This document shows positions 6,198-12,421 of a stretch of DNA of 17,216 nucleotides, one piece after another (position 1 is the stretch's first letter; each line of letters opens with the position of its first letter). A program made the position numbers and the translations under genes. Below the pieces are notes generated by a model that was not told where the DNA came from, did no database searches, and worked only from the letters and a program-made list of their open reading frames with translations. Where the stretch lies: NCBI GenBank assembly GCA_036258135.1, contig DATAEG010000075.1, positions 1 through 17,216 of the forward strand, written 5' to 3'. The DNA comes from DATAEG01 sp036258135 (GTDB taxonomy: Bacteria > Actinomycetota > Actinomycetes > Mycobacteriales > Jatrophihabitantaceae).

Positions 6198-6754
6198 TCA
6201 GTCGCCTGGGTACGGAACCGGCTCGCCTGGCGGGTCCTCGCCGACCCGGCCGTCCACGGACTCCCGGATGAGGTCGGCGTGGCCGACGTGGCGGGCGTAC
6301 TCCTCGATGAGATCAATCAGAATGCGCCGCAGGCTGGCCGACTTTCCGTCCGGCCAGGTGAACCTGGCAAGCTGCTCCGGCCTCCGGAGGCCAGCGCTTC
6401 GGCGATCGACGCCCGGGAGCGGTCGGCGGCCGCAGTCCACAGAGCCATCAGCTCGTCCGGGGAATCGTCGGCGGCCGAATGCCACTCCCAGTCCTGGTCG
6501 GCCTTCCAGTCCACCTCGTGCCAAGGGGGCCCGAGCTGCCGATCCCACACCCGGCGGGAGAAGTAGTAGTCCTCGACGTAGGCGAGATGCTTCATCAGAC
6601 CACCGAGAGTGACCGTGGAGTCGCCGACGGTCGCTCGGAGCCCGGACCTGTCCAGGTCCGCGCACTTCCAAGCCAGGGTGGCACGCTGGCGTTCCGGGGA
6701 GCCGAGGAGGGTGTCGATCTCGCTGCCCGCCATGGGCGGTTCCAGATAAGTCAT
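6198..6754 (-). pseudogene. DinB/DUF664-family protein, interrupted by one frameshift
   Basis: The start ATG is at 6752-6754. Residues 1 to about 125 match the DinB/DUF664 fold, including LGGLMKHLAYVEDYYFSR with the metal-type His. The frame then runs into unrelated sequence and stops at 6317. The conserved end, RRILIDLIEEYARHVGHADL, continues in the -1 frame to 6198. A re-read of one base near 6380 joins ALASGG to PEQLARF, and one added base makes the total exactly 186 codons. The break lies inside a 14-base perfect palindrome at 6379-6392. It is either a true one-base deletion or a sequencing or assembly error in a GC hairpin. Intact members are bacillithiol/mycothiol-transferase-like or unknown. 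Confidence 0.8.
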
Positions 6755-6804
6755 GCCGGGAACGTACCGACGCGATCCGACGACGCTGGCCGCCGCTTCG
6801 GGCC

Positions 6805-7287
6805 TCAGTAACGGATGTCGCCGCCGAAGTAGTGCAGCGTGTAGAGCCGTTCATCGTGGTCTTCGATCCATTCCTGTCCGGTGAACCGCGACACGTCACC
6901 CGAATTTGTGTCGACGTAGTGGTAGCCGTCGACGTCGATCGAGAAGCCGCCGAGAAATCGGCCCTCCTCGTACAGCCGGGTGAGCGCGGCCTGCACGATT
7001 CGTCCGGCCGTGGCGGAGTCGATTCGCGGGCTCTGCAGGAAGCCGCAGTAGGCCATGCTCCACACGGGGACTCGGTCGAGATAGACGATCTCCTGGCCGA
7101 GAAAGTCGGCCTCGCCGACGTAGCTGTCCAGGTAGGACCACGGCCCATCGCGGAACTGGATGTCCGACGTGCCCAGCCGGTATGGCAACGACTTCGCCGC
7201 GGCCGCCGCATACGTCGCGCGCTTCGCGGTGACGATGAACTCGGTCAGGCCTTCCACGCGCTCAGCAATAGCAGTATCCACCGACAT
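6805..7287 (-). CDS. DUF5680 domain protein
   Basis: 160 residues from the ATG at 7285-7287. Upstream in-frame codons lie over the aquaporin gene and are rejected. The body reads as the DUF5680 family from memory: FIVTAKRATYA at the start, GPWSYLDSYVGEADFLGQE in the middle with VWSMAYCGF after it, and at the end VSRFTGQEWI followed by LHYFGGDIRY. The function of the family is unknown. No membrane segment or signal peptide is seen. It is divergent from the aquaporin gene (90 bases between starts) and precedes the DinB gene by 50 bases. Confidence 0.75.
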   Translation of the reverse strand: MSVDTAIAERVEGLTEFIVTAKRATYAAAAAKSLPYRLGTSDIQFRDGPWSYLDSYVGEADFLGQEIVYLDRVPVWSMAYCGFLQSPRIDSATAGRIVQAALTRLYEEGRFLGGFSIDVDGYHYVDTNSGDVSRFTGQEWIEDHDERLYTLHYFGGDIRY

Positions 7288-7377
7288 CGGAGGCGGCGTG
7301 CCGTCTTGTCCTTGCCATGCGGCGGAGTTAACTGTGTCCGGAATCGCCCAAGCGGACGACACGAAACGGAGCCGGTC

Positions 7378-8115
7378 ATGCCTTTCCCCCTCGCTCGTCG
7401 GCTCGGCGCCGAGTTCCTCGGCACCTTCGTGCTTGTCTTCGTGGGCTGCGGAACCGCGATCCTGGACGCCGGCAACAAGGGCACCGACTTCCTCGGCGTA
7501 GCCATGGCCTTCGGCGTGGCGATCACTGTGATGGTGTACGCCGTCGGCGCAGTATCCGGCGGGCACTTCAATCCGGCCGTGACGGTCGGTCTGGCCATCG
7601 CCCGCCGCTTTCCCTGGACCGACGTGGTGGCCTACATCGTCACGCAGGTCGTCGCCGCGACAGTCGCTTCCGTCGTACTGCTCGGTGTGGCCTCCGGGCA
7701 GAAAGGTTTCTCAGCCAGCGCGTCCGGCTTCGCTTCGAACGGCTACGGTGACCACTCCCCCGCGCTGTACAGCCTGGGCGCGGTGATCCTTGTCGAGGTC
7801 GTCCTAACTACGGTCTTCCTCTACGTAATCATCGGCGCCACCGACGTGCGGTCCCCGGCTGGCTTCGCCGGCGTCGCCATTGGCCTTGCGCTGGTCATCA
7901 TCAACCTAGCGGCGATCCCGGTGTCGAACTGTTCGGTGAACCCGGCCCGGTCGACGGGTCCGGCGATCATCCAGCACGGCTGGGCGCTCGGGCAGCTCTG
8001 GGTGTTCTGGCTGGCTCCCATCGTGGGCGCCGCCATCGCTGGTGCTACGTACCACCTCATCGTCGGCGATCAGCCGGTGGCGCCCTCGGAACCGCTGGCC
8101 TCCGAGCAGACCTGA
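7378..8115 (+). CDS. Aquaporin Z-like MIP channel
   Basis: 245 residues from ATG 7378, with ACGGAG at 7366-7371 as ribosome-binding site. Six membrane segments and both NPA boxes are present: GGHFNPAVT (Asn65) and CSVNPARS (Asn188). Similarity to E. coli AqpZ is high along the whole length, for example SGFASNGYG and WALGQLWVFW. The selectivity-filter positions differ: AqpZ Phe43/His174/Thr183/Arg189 correspond to Tyr54/Asn176/Cys185/Arg191. AqpZ is a water channel; the loss of the filter His leaves water selectivity uncertain, and small neutral solutes may also pass. A polar C-terminal tail of about 20 residues follows the last segment. Longer upstream frames are antisense to DUF5680. Confidence 0.93.
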   Translation: MPFPLARRLGAEFLGTFVLVFVGCGTAILDAGNKGTDFLGVAMAFGVAITVMVYAVGAVSGGHFNPAVTVGLAIARRFPWTDVVAYIVTQVVAATVASVVLLGVASGQKGFSASASGFASNGYGDHSPALYSLGAVILVEVVLTTVFLYVIIGATDVRSPAGFAGVAIGLALVIINLAAIPVSNCSVNPARSTGPAIIQHGWALGQLWVFWLAPIVGAAIAGATYHLIVGDQPVAPSEPLASEQT

Positions 8116-8122
8116 CCAGCCT

Positions 8123-8137
8123 CGGCCCCGTAGGCCG
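8123..8137 (+). terminator. Weak hairpin after the aquaporin gene
   Basis: CGGCC-CCGTA-GGCCG forms a perfect five-pair stem beginning 8 bases after the aquaporin stop codon. No U tract follows. It is offered as a possible weak terminator only. Confidence 0.25.
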
Positions 8138-8211
8138 GATCAGGGTCATTTCCGATATCGCCCGACGCCCGCAGCTGCGACACTTGAGGCGGCAGCGGTC
8201 TTGGGGCGGGT

Positions 8212-9333
8212 GTGGTCGAGGAACGGGTCACTATCACGGCTCGCGAGACCGTCGTCACGCGCAATGCCGCTGCGGACCGACTCAAGGTCGTCCTCGTCTG
8301 CGCCGTGATCGTCGCTCATTGCGCGATTACCTACGGGGCCGACGGCGGTTGGTTCTACCACGAGGGCGGCGACGCCAGCGTCCTGGCGGATGTACTGACG
8401 GTGCCGCTGGCTCTCGGCGCCCTGTTCGCCATGGGCGCGTTCTTCTATGTCGCGGGATGCTTCGTACCGTCTTCGCTGGACCGGAAGGGCATACGGAGGT
8501 TCGCCGCCGAACGCGCGGTGCGTCTCGGTATCCCGGTGGCCGCCTACGTGTGCGTGGTCGTGCCGGCAATCGAATGGCTTGTCGCGGTGACGGCGGGGCC
8601 GCGACGCACGGCGGCTGATATTTGGTCCGACCAGTTGCACGAGCTGGACGCCGGACCGCTGTGGTTCGCGGCGGCACTGCTGATCTTCTCAGTCGCGTAC
8701 GCGACGTTCACCTCGCTCAGGCGGATCCCGGTCAGCACCACGCCGCTCCGAGTGCGGACCTTGTTGGTGTGTGCGGCGACCATTGCCGTGCTGTCGTTCG
8801 TCCTGCGTATCTGGTTCCCGATCGATACGTTCCAAATCGGCGCGCTGCATGTATGGCAGTGGGGACAGTGCCTGGGCTTGTTCGCCCTCGGCGCGTTTCT
8901 TGGTCAGCGTGGGCTCACGACGTTCGATCATCGCGTCGTCGTGACGTGCCGGTGGTTGCTCGGAATCGGTGCGCTGGCCGTCCTGCTGCTGATCGCTGCC
9001 TACTCAGACAACACCGACCCGCTCGGCGGGGGGCTGCACTGGCAATCGGCCACCGTCGCGGTCATCGAGGGGATCGTGTCCGTCAGCGCAACCGTCGTGC
9101 TGCTCGATGTGCTCCGCAGATGGCGGGGCCGCGGCTCGGGCGAGCTAGCCCGCCGCGCATTCGGCGCCTACGTGCTCCAGGCGCCGGTCATCGTCGTGTT
9201 CGCGCTGGCGCTGCGAGATGTGCCAGTACCGGGAGGGGTCAAGCTCCTGTTCCTCGCGCCAGCATCGGTGGCGGCATGCTTCGTTCTGGCCGGACTGCTA
9301 CGCCGGGTCCGGCTGCTCCGCCGCATCGTCTAG
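8212..9333 (+). CDS. Acyltransferase-3 family membrane protein
   Basis: 373 residues starting at GTG 8212, with a GGGGCGGG stretch just upstream. The N-terminal DRLKVVLVCAVIVAHCAIT carries the conserved His (His36) of the acyltransferase-3 fold. Further family signatures are FYVAGCFVPSSLDRKGIRRF, ERAVRLGIP and GPLWFAAALLIF. About ten hydrophobic segments span the protein. Such enzymes O-acylate extracytoplasmic sugars, peptidoglycan, lipids or antibiotics; the acceptor cannot be told from sequence, and no sugar-biosynthesis genes flank it. It converges on the EamA gene with only 10 bases between stops. It lies 96 bases after the aquaporin gene. Confidence 0.85.
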   Translation: MVEERVTITARETVVTRNAAADRLKVVLVCAVIVAHCAITYGADGGWFYHEGGDASVLADVLTVPLALGALFAMGAFFYVAGCFVPSSLDRKGIRRFAAERAVRLGIPVAAYVCVVVPAIEWLVAVTAGPRRTAADIWSDQLHELDAGPLWFAAALLIFSVAYATFTSLRRIPVSTTPLRVRTLLVCAATIAVLSFVLRIWFPIDTFQIGALHVWQWGQCLGLFALGAFLGQRGLTTFDHRVVVTCRWLLGIGALAVLLLIAAYSDNTDPLGGGLHWQSATVAVIEGIVSVSATVVLLDVLRRWRGRGSGELARRAFGAYVLQAPVIVVFALALRDVPVPGGVKLLFLAPASVAACFVLAGLLRRVRLLRRIV

Positions 9334-9343
9334 ACGTCGTCGG

Positions 9344-10267
9344 CTACTCGACGGCCTCGACGGGCGCCCGACGGTCCCGGGCCGCAATGACGACGCCGAT
9401 CGAGGCCAGCAGGAGGACGATCCCGGGCCACGCCGACGATGGCGGGCGCTGGCCGAGCCAGAGATAGGCGACCAACGCGGCGCCGGGCGTCTCGAGCAGC
9501 AACGCGATGCTGACCACGGCGGCGCTGGTGGTGCGCAGGACGACGTTGATCAACGTGTGGCCGAGCAGCTGGGCCGAGACGGTCACCGCGACGATCTTGG
9601 CCCAGGCATTGGCGCTGAAGCCGAGCAACTCCTGTCGTCCGACCACACAGGCCACGAGCAGCGCTCCCGCGCACGCGCAGTAGCAGATCCCGGTGTAGAC
9701 CGGGGCGCTCATCGTGCCCCGGGCTCGACCGCCGACGACCGTGTAGGCCGCGGCGAACAGGCCGCCCAGGATGGCCAGCACGTCGCCGAGCACGGCACGT
9801 CCAGACAGCGTCACGTCAGCGCCGGTGATCATGGCCACGCCGATCACCGCGGTCACGATGCCGACCCACGCCAGGGTGGGCATCCGCACACCCTGCCAGG
9901 CCATGATCGCGGCCACGAAGATCGGCTGCGTGGAGACGAGCGCCGTTGCCACCGCCACCGACGTCAGGTTCAGGCTGGGCACCCAGGTCGCGAAATGCAG
10001 GGCCAGGAAGCCGCCGGCCAGGCCCGCGAGGCCCCATTGACGACGGTCGAGCCCGCGCAGCTCGCGCCGCGCCCGTAGCGCCACGACCAGGCCTGTGAGC
10101 CCGCCACCGAATGCGGTCCGCCAGAAAGCAATGGCCAGCGCCGGCGCGGCGGTGGCCGCCATCAACGGCCCGGAGAGCGAGACGCCGAGCAGGGCGATGA
10201 CGATCAGGACGGCGTCGCGCGGCGGCGGGGGCGCGAGGGCGTCGGGAGGAGTCACGCCGTCGGCCAC
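9344..10267 (-). CDS. EamA/DMT-family exporter
   Basis: 307 residues starting at GTG 10265-10267, with GAGGA about 8 bases upstream. Ten hydrophobic segments form two EamA repeats. Signatures: FWRTAFGGGLTGLVVALRAR, then LHFATWVPSLNLTSVAVATA in the first repeat, and LGHTLINVVLRTTSAAVVS with LLLETPGAALVAYLWLG in the second. The family exports amino acids, drugs and other metabolites; the substrate is unknown here. It is divergent from the MgtE-like gene, with the hairpin repeats in between, and no partner gene is in the same operon. Confidence 0.88.
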   Translation of the reverse strand: MADGVTPPDALAPPPPRDAVLIVIALLGVSLSGPLMAATAAPALAIAFWRTAFGGGLTGLVVALRARRELRGLDRRQWGLAGLAGGFLALHFATWVPSLNLTSVAVATALVSTQPIFVAAIMAWQGVRMPTLAWVGIVTAVIGVAMITGADVTLSGRAVLGDVLAILGGLFAAAYTVVGGRARGTMSAPVYTGICYCACAGALLVACVVGRQELLGFSANAWAKIVAVTVSAQLLGHTLINVVLRTTSAAVVSIALLLETPGAALVAYLWLGQRPPSSAWPGIVLLLASIGVVIAARDRRAPVEAVE

Positions 10268-10280
10268 GCCGACATCCTCG

Positions 10281-10323
10281 CAAGCGCCTTGGCAAACGCT
10301 CCGCGCTTTTGGGCAACCTCCCC
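10281..10323 (+). repeat. Possible decayed third copy of the hairpin repeat (copy C)
   Basis: AACGCTCCGCGCTTT at 10295-10309 is identical to 10388-10402 in copy B. Arms AAGCGC and GCGCTT enclose a 15-base loop ending AACGCTCC, the same loop end as in copy A. The outer parts are only loosely similar. Confidence 0.5.
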
Positions 10324-10356
10324 GTCGGCGGGCACCGCCCGATTACGCTCTGCCCG

Positions 10357-10415
10357 TGAGATCACCCCACGAAACCGCTCCGCACAGAACGCTCCGCGCT
10401 TTCGCAGGGGCCCCG
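10357..10415 (+). repeat. 59-bp dispersed hairpin repeat, copy B
   Basis: Matches copy A (3177-3119, minus) at 54 of 59 positions. It lies between the EamA and MgtE-like genes and ends 29 bases before the MgtE-like start. The arms ACGAAACCGC and GCGCTTTCGC still pair except for a C-C mismatch and the outermost pair. The octamer CGCTCCGC occurs twice within it. Confidence 0.85.
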
Positions 10416-10444
10416 ATCCGTGTGGTCCAGTGGATCATGCAGCA

Positions 10445-11743
10445 ATGAGCACCGGTCGGGTTTTCCTGTCCCGCCTTGCCGGTGTGGGCGTCTTCGACCC
10501 CAACGGCGACCCGCTCGGCAAGGCGCGCGACTCGGTCGCGACGCTGGGCATCGGCAACCAGCCGGTCCGGGTCGTGGGTCTGGTCGTGGAGATCCAGCAC
10601 CGGCACCGGATCTTCGTGCCGATGGGCCGGGTAACCCGCTTCGAGCCCGACGCAATCGTGCTGGCGACGGCCTCGGTCAATCTGAAGCGGTTCGAGCGTC
10701 GTCAGCACGAGCTGCTCGTCATCGCGGAGCTGCTCGACCGGGACGTGACCCTCGTCGCGGACGGCCGACCGGCACGCATCGTCGACGCCGGGATGGAACG
10801 TACCCGGGGCCAGGAGTGGATCATCAGCCGGCTGGCCGTGCGGATCACCGGTGGCCGGCTGCGCGGCCGGCGGGGCGAGATGTTCCAGGTCGACTGGGAC
10901 GAGGTCAGCGGGCTCTCGCTGAGCAGCTCGAGCCAGGGCACCGAGACGCTGCTGTCGGTGCTGGCCGGGTTGCGTCCGGCCGACGTGGCATCTGCGCTGA
11001 AGGAGATGCCGGAGGGACGGCGTCGTGACGTAGCCACCGCCCTCGACGACGAACGGCTGGCCGACGTGCTTCAGGAGATGTCGGACGAGGACCAGATCGC
11101 GCTCCTCGGCGCGCTGCCCGACGAGCGTGCCGCCGACGTTCTTGAGGAGATGGACGACGACGACGCCGCCGACCTCCTCAGCGAGATGCCCGCCTCCGAG
11201 CAGGAGCGGCTGCTCACACTCATGGAGCCGGAGGAAGCGGCGCCGGTACGCCGGCTGATGAGCTACGCCGACTACACCGCGGGCGGCCTGATGACCTCCG
11301 AGCCGGTGATCTTGCTGCCGGACGCTACAGTCGCCGACGCCCTCGCGCTGGTGCGCAACCCTGACCTCACTCCAGCGCTGGCCTCGCAGGTCTATGTCGT
11401 GCGCCCGCCACAGGCCACCCCGACCGGCCGCTATCTGGGCACCGCGCACCTTCAGCGGCTCCTGCGCGAACCGCCGTCCGCGCTGGTGAGCGGCGTCGTG
11501 GAGACCGACCCCGATCCGCTCACTCCGCACGCCACGCTCAGCGACGTCACCAGGTACCTGGCCACGTACAACCTCGTAGCCGCGGCCGTGGTGGACGACG
11601 ACGACCGCCTGCTCGGCGCAGTCAGCGTCGACGACGTTGTGGACCACATGCTGCCCGAGGACTGGCGGGAGGCCGAGCCCACCGGTCACCGGGTGACGCA
11701 CAGCGCGGTGCGCGGCGACGGCCCGGGCGGACGCCATGGCTGA
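10445..11743 (+). CDS. Soluble MgtE-like sensor protein: PRC-like N-terminus, MgtE-N and CBS pair, no pore domain
   Basis: 432 residues from ATG 10445. Residues 1 to about 110 resemble PRC-barrel modules (RVFLSRLAGVGVFD; VGLVVEIQ). About 165-275 is the helical MgtE-N domain with repeats such as LADVLQEMSDEDQIALLGAL and ADVLEEMDDDDAADLLSEM. About 275-415 holds two CBS motifs, starting YADYTAGGLMT. In MgtE these domains sense Mg2+ and gate the channel, but the five-helix pore domain is absent and no membrane segment is visible. The gene overlaps DUF1003 by 8 bases, implying coupled translation and a joint role. Actinobacterial genomes often annotate such proteins as magnesium transporter, which is probably misleading. 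Copy B of the repeat lies in its 5' region. Confidence 0.88.
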   Translation: MSTGRVFLSRLAGVGVFDPNGDPLGKARDSVATLGIGNQPVRVVGLVVEIQHRHRIFVPMGRVTRFEPDAIVLATASVNLKRFERRQHELLVIAELLDRDVTLVADGRPARIVDAGMERTRGQEWIISRLAVRITGGRLRGRRGEMFQVDWDEVSGLSLSSSSQGTETLLSVLAGLRPADVASALKEMPEGRRRDVATALDDERLADVLQEMSDEDQIALLGALPDERAADVLEEMDDDDAADLLSEMPASEQERLLTLMEPEEAAPVRRLMSYADYTAGGLMTSEPVILLPDATVADALALVRNPDLTPALASQVYVVRPPQATPTGRYLGTAHLQRLLREPPSALVSGVVETDPDPLTPHATLSDVTRYLATYNLVAAAVVDDDDRLLGAVSVDDVVDHMLPEDWREAEPTGHRVTHSAVRGDGPGGRHG

Positions 11744-12212
11744 GACTCGCGCTCGGCTCGATCAGCCGCGCGACCTGCGGCGCCGACCGGCGCTCAATGT
11801 CGACCGCGAGGCGTTCGGACGGCTGACCGAGCGCATTGCCCGCTTCCTGGGCACCGGCCGGTACCTGTTCTTCCAGACCATCACCATCATCCTGTGGCTG
11901 GTGCTCAATACGGTGCCAGGCATTCCGCACTTCGACCCGTACACCTTCACGTTCCTGACGTTGGTCCTGTCGCTCCAGGCCGCGTACGCGGCGCCGCTGA
12001 TCCTGCTTGCCCAGAACCGCCAGGACGACCGGGACCGGGTGAACCTCGAGCAGGACCGGCAGGAGGCCCGCCAAGCCAAGGCCGACGTCGACTACCTGGC
12101 CCGCGAAATCGCCGCCGTGCGCATCGCGCTCGGCGAGGTCGCCACCCGCGACTTCCTGCGGTCTGAGCTGGCTCGGCTCGAGCCGAGGGACGGCCGCGAG
12201 CACCGTGACTAG
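11736..12212 (+). CDS. DUF1003 membrane protein
   Basis: 158 residues from ATG 11736. A basic N-terminus with FGRLTERIARFLGTGRYL precedes two membrane segments (about 44-62 and 70-92), joined by a short loop containing PHFDPYTF, then LLAQNRQDDRD, the DUF1003 hallmark. Residues 100-150 are a charged helix that probably forms a coiled coil. The function of the family is unknown. Coupling to the MgtE-like sensor (8-base overlap) suggests it is the membrane partner of that protein. The stop codon TAG (12210-12212) is part of the CTAG flanking the MITE-like element. Confidence 0.88.
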   Translation: MAETRARLDQPRDLRRRPALNVDREAFGRLTERIARFLGTGRYLFFQTITIILWLVLNTVPGIPHFDPYTFTFLTLVLSLQAAYAAPLILLAQNRQDDRDRVNLEQDRQEARQAKADVDYLAREIAAVRIALGEVATRDFLRSELARLEPRDGREHRD

Positions 12213-12374
12213 GGCGTGTCTGGCAATTCCTGCTCGTCGCGAGCGGCGCTCGGGCCGCGCCTGGCAAGGCCGACGAGGAGCTCGTACCGGTGGGTACGGG
12301 CGACGAGGAGAACGCCGCCAGGCGCCGATCCGGGCGACGCGCAGCAGAGCAAGGAGTTGTCAGACACGCCCTAG
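12209..12374. mobile_element. MITE-like element with terminal and two nested inverted repeats, CTAG-flanked
   Basis: CTAG at 12209-12212 and again at 12371-12374 bracket 158 bases. The ends GGCGTGTCTGGCAATTCC (12213-12230) and GGAGTTGTCAGACACGCC (12353-12370) are inverted repeats matching at 16 of 18. Inside are perfect arms GCGCCTGGC (12257-12265) and GCCAGGCGC (12317-12325). At the centre CGTACC-GGTG-GGTACG forms a hairpin at 12283-12298. CGACGAGGAG occurs twice (from 12271 and 12301). No transposase is encoded. CTAG/TA targets and such ends recall non-autonomous relatives of IS5-family elements in actinobacteria. The family assignment is from memory. Confidence 0.78.
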
Positions 12375-12377
12375 GGC

Positions 12378-12404
12378 TGTCGATCTGAGCCGGGCCGGTT
12401 CGTC
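12378..12404 (+). promoter_or_regulatory. ECF-type promoter of the sigma factor gene
   Basis: TGTCGA at 12378-12383 and CGTC at 12401-12404 are separated by 17 bases, a normal ECF spacing. TGTCGA is the -35 motif I recall for ECF42 target promoters. A start site about 7 bases after CGTC would leave a leader of only about ten bases before the ATG at 12422. It implies autoregulation of the sigma gene. Confidence 0.65.
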
Positions 12405-12421
12405 ATCACGGTGATCTGAAG

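Noticed and set aside
6198..7211. Single 337-codon minus-strand frame
   Set aside because: Only its end (DinB C-terminus) is a real protein; the rest is out of frame with DUF5680 and the DinB N-terminus.
7336..7357. GTCCG/CGGAC inverted repeat between DUF5680 and the aquaporin gene
   Set aside because: Five-base arms with a 12-base spacer are too weak to claim a regulatory site.
6832..7377. N-terminal extension of the aquaporin frame
   Set aside because: It is antisense to DUF5680; the MIP family starts at 7378, where a ribosome-binding site is present.
9334..9343. Possible shared terminator between the acyltransferase and EamA genes
   Set aside because: Only 10 bases separate the stops and no stable hairpin is visible.
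10289..10444. N-terminal extension of the MgtE-like frame
   Set aside because: The extension runs through repeat copies B and C; the ATG at 10445 starts the recognisable domain.
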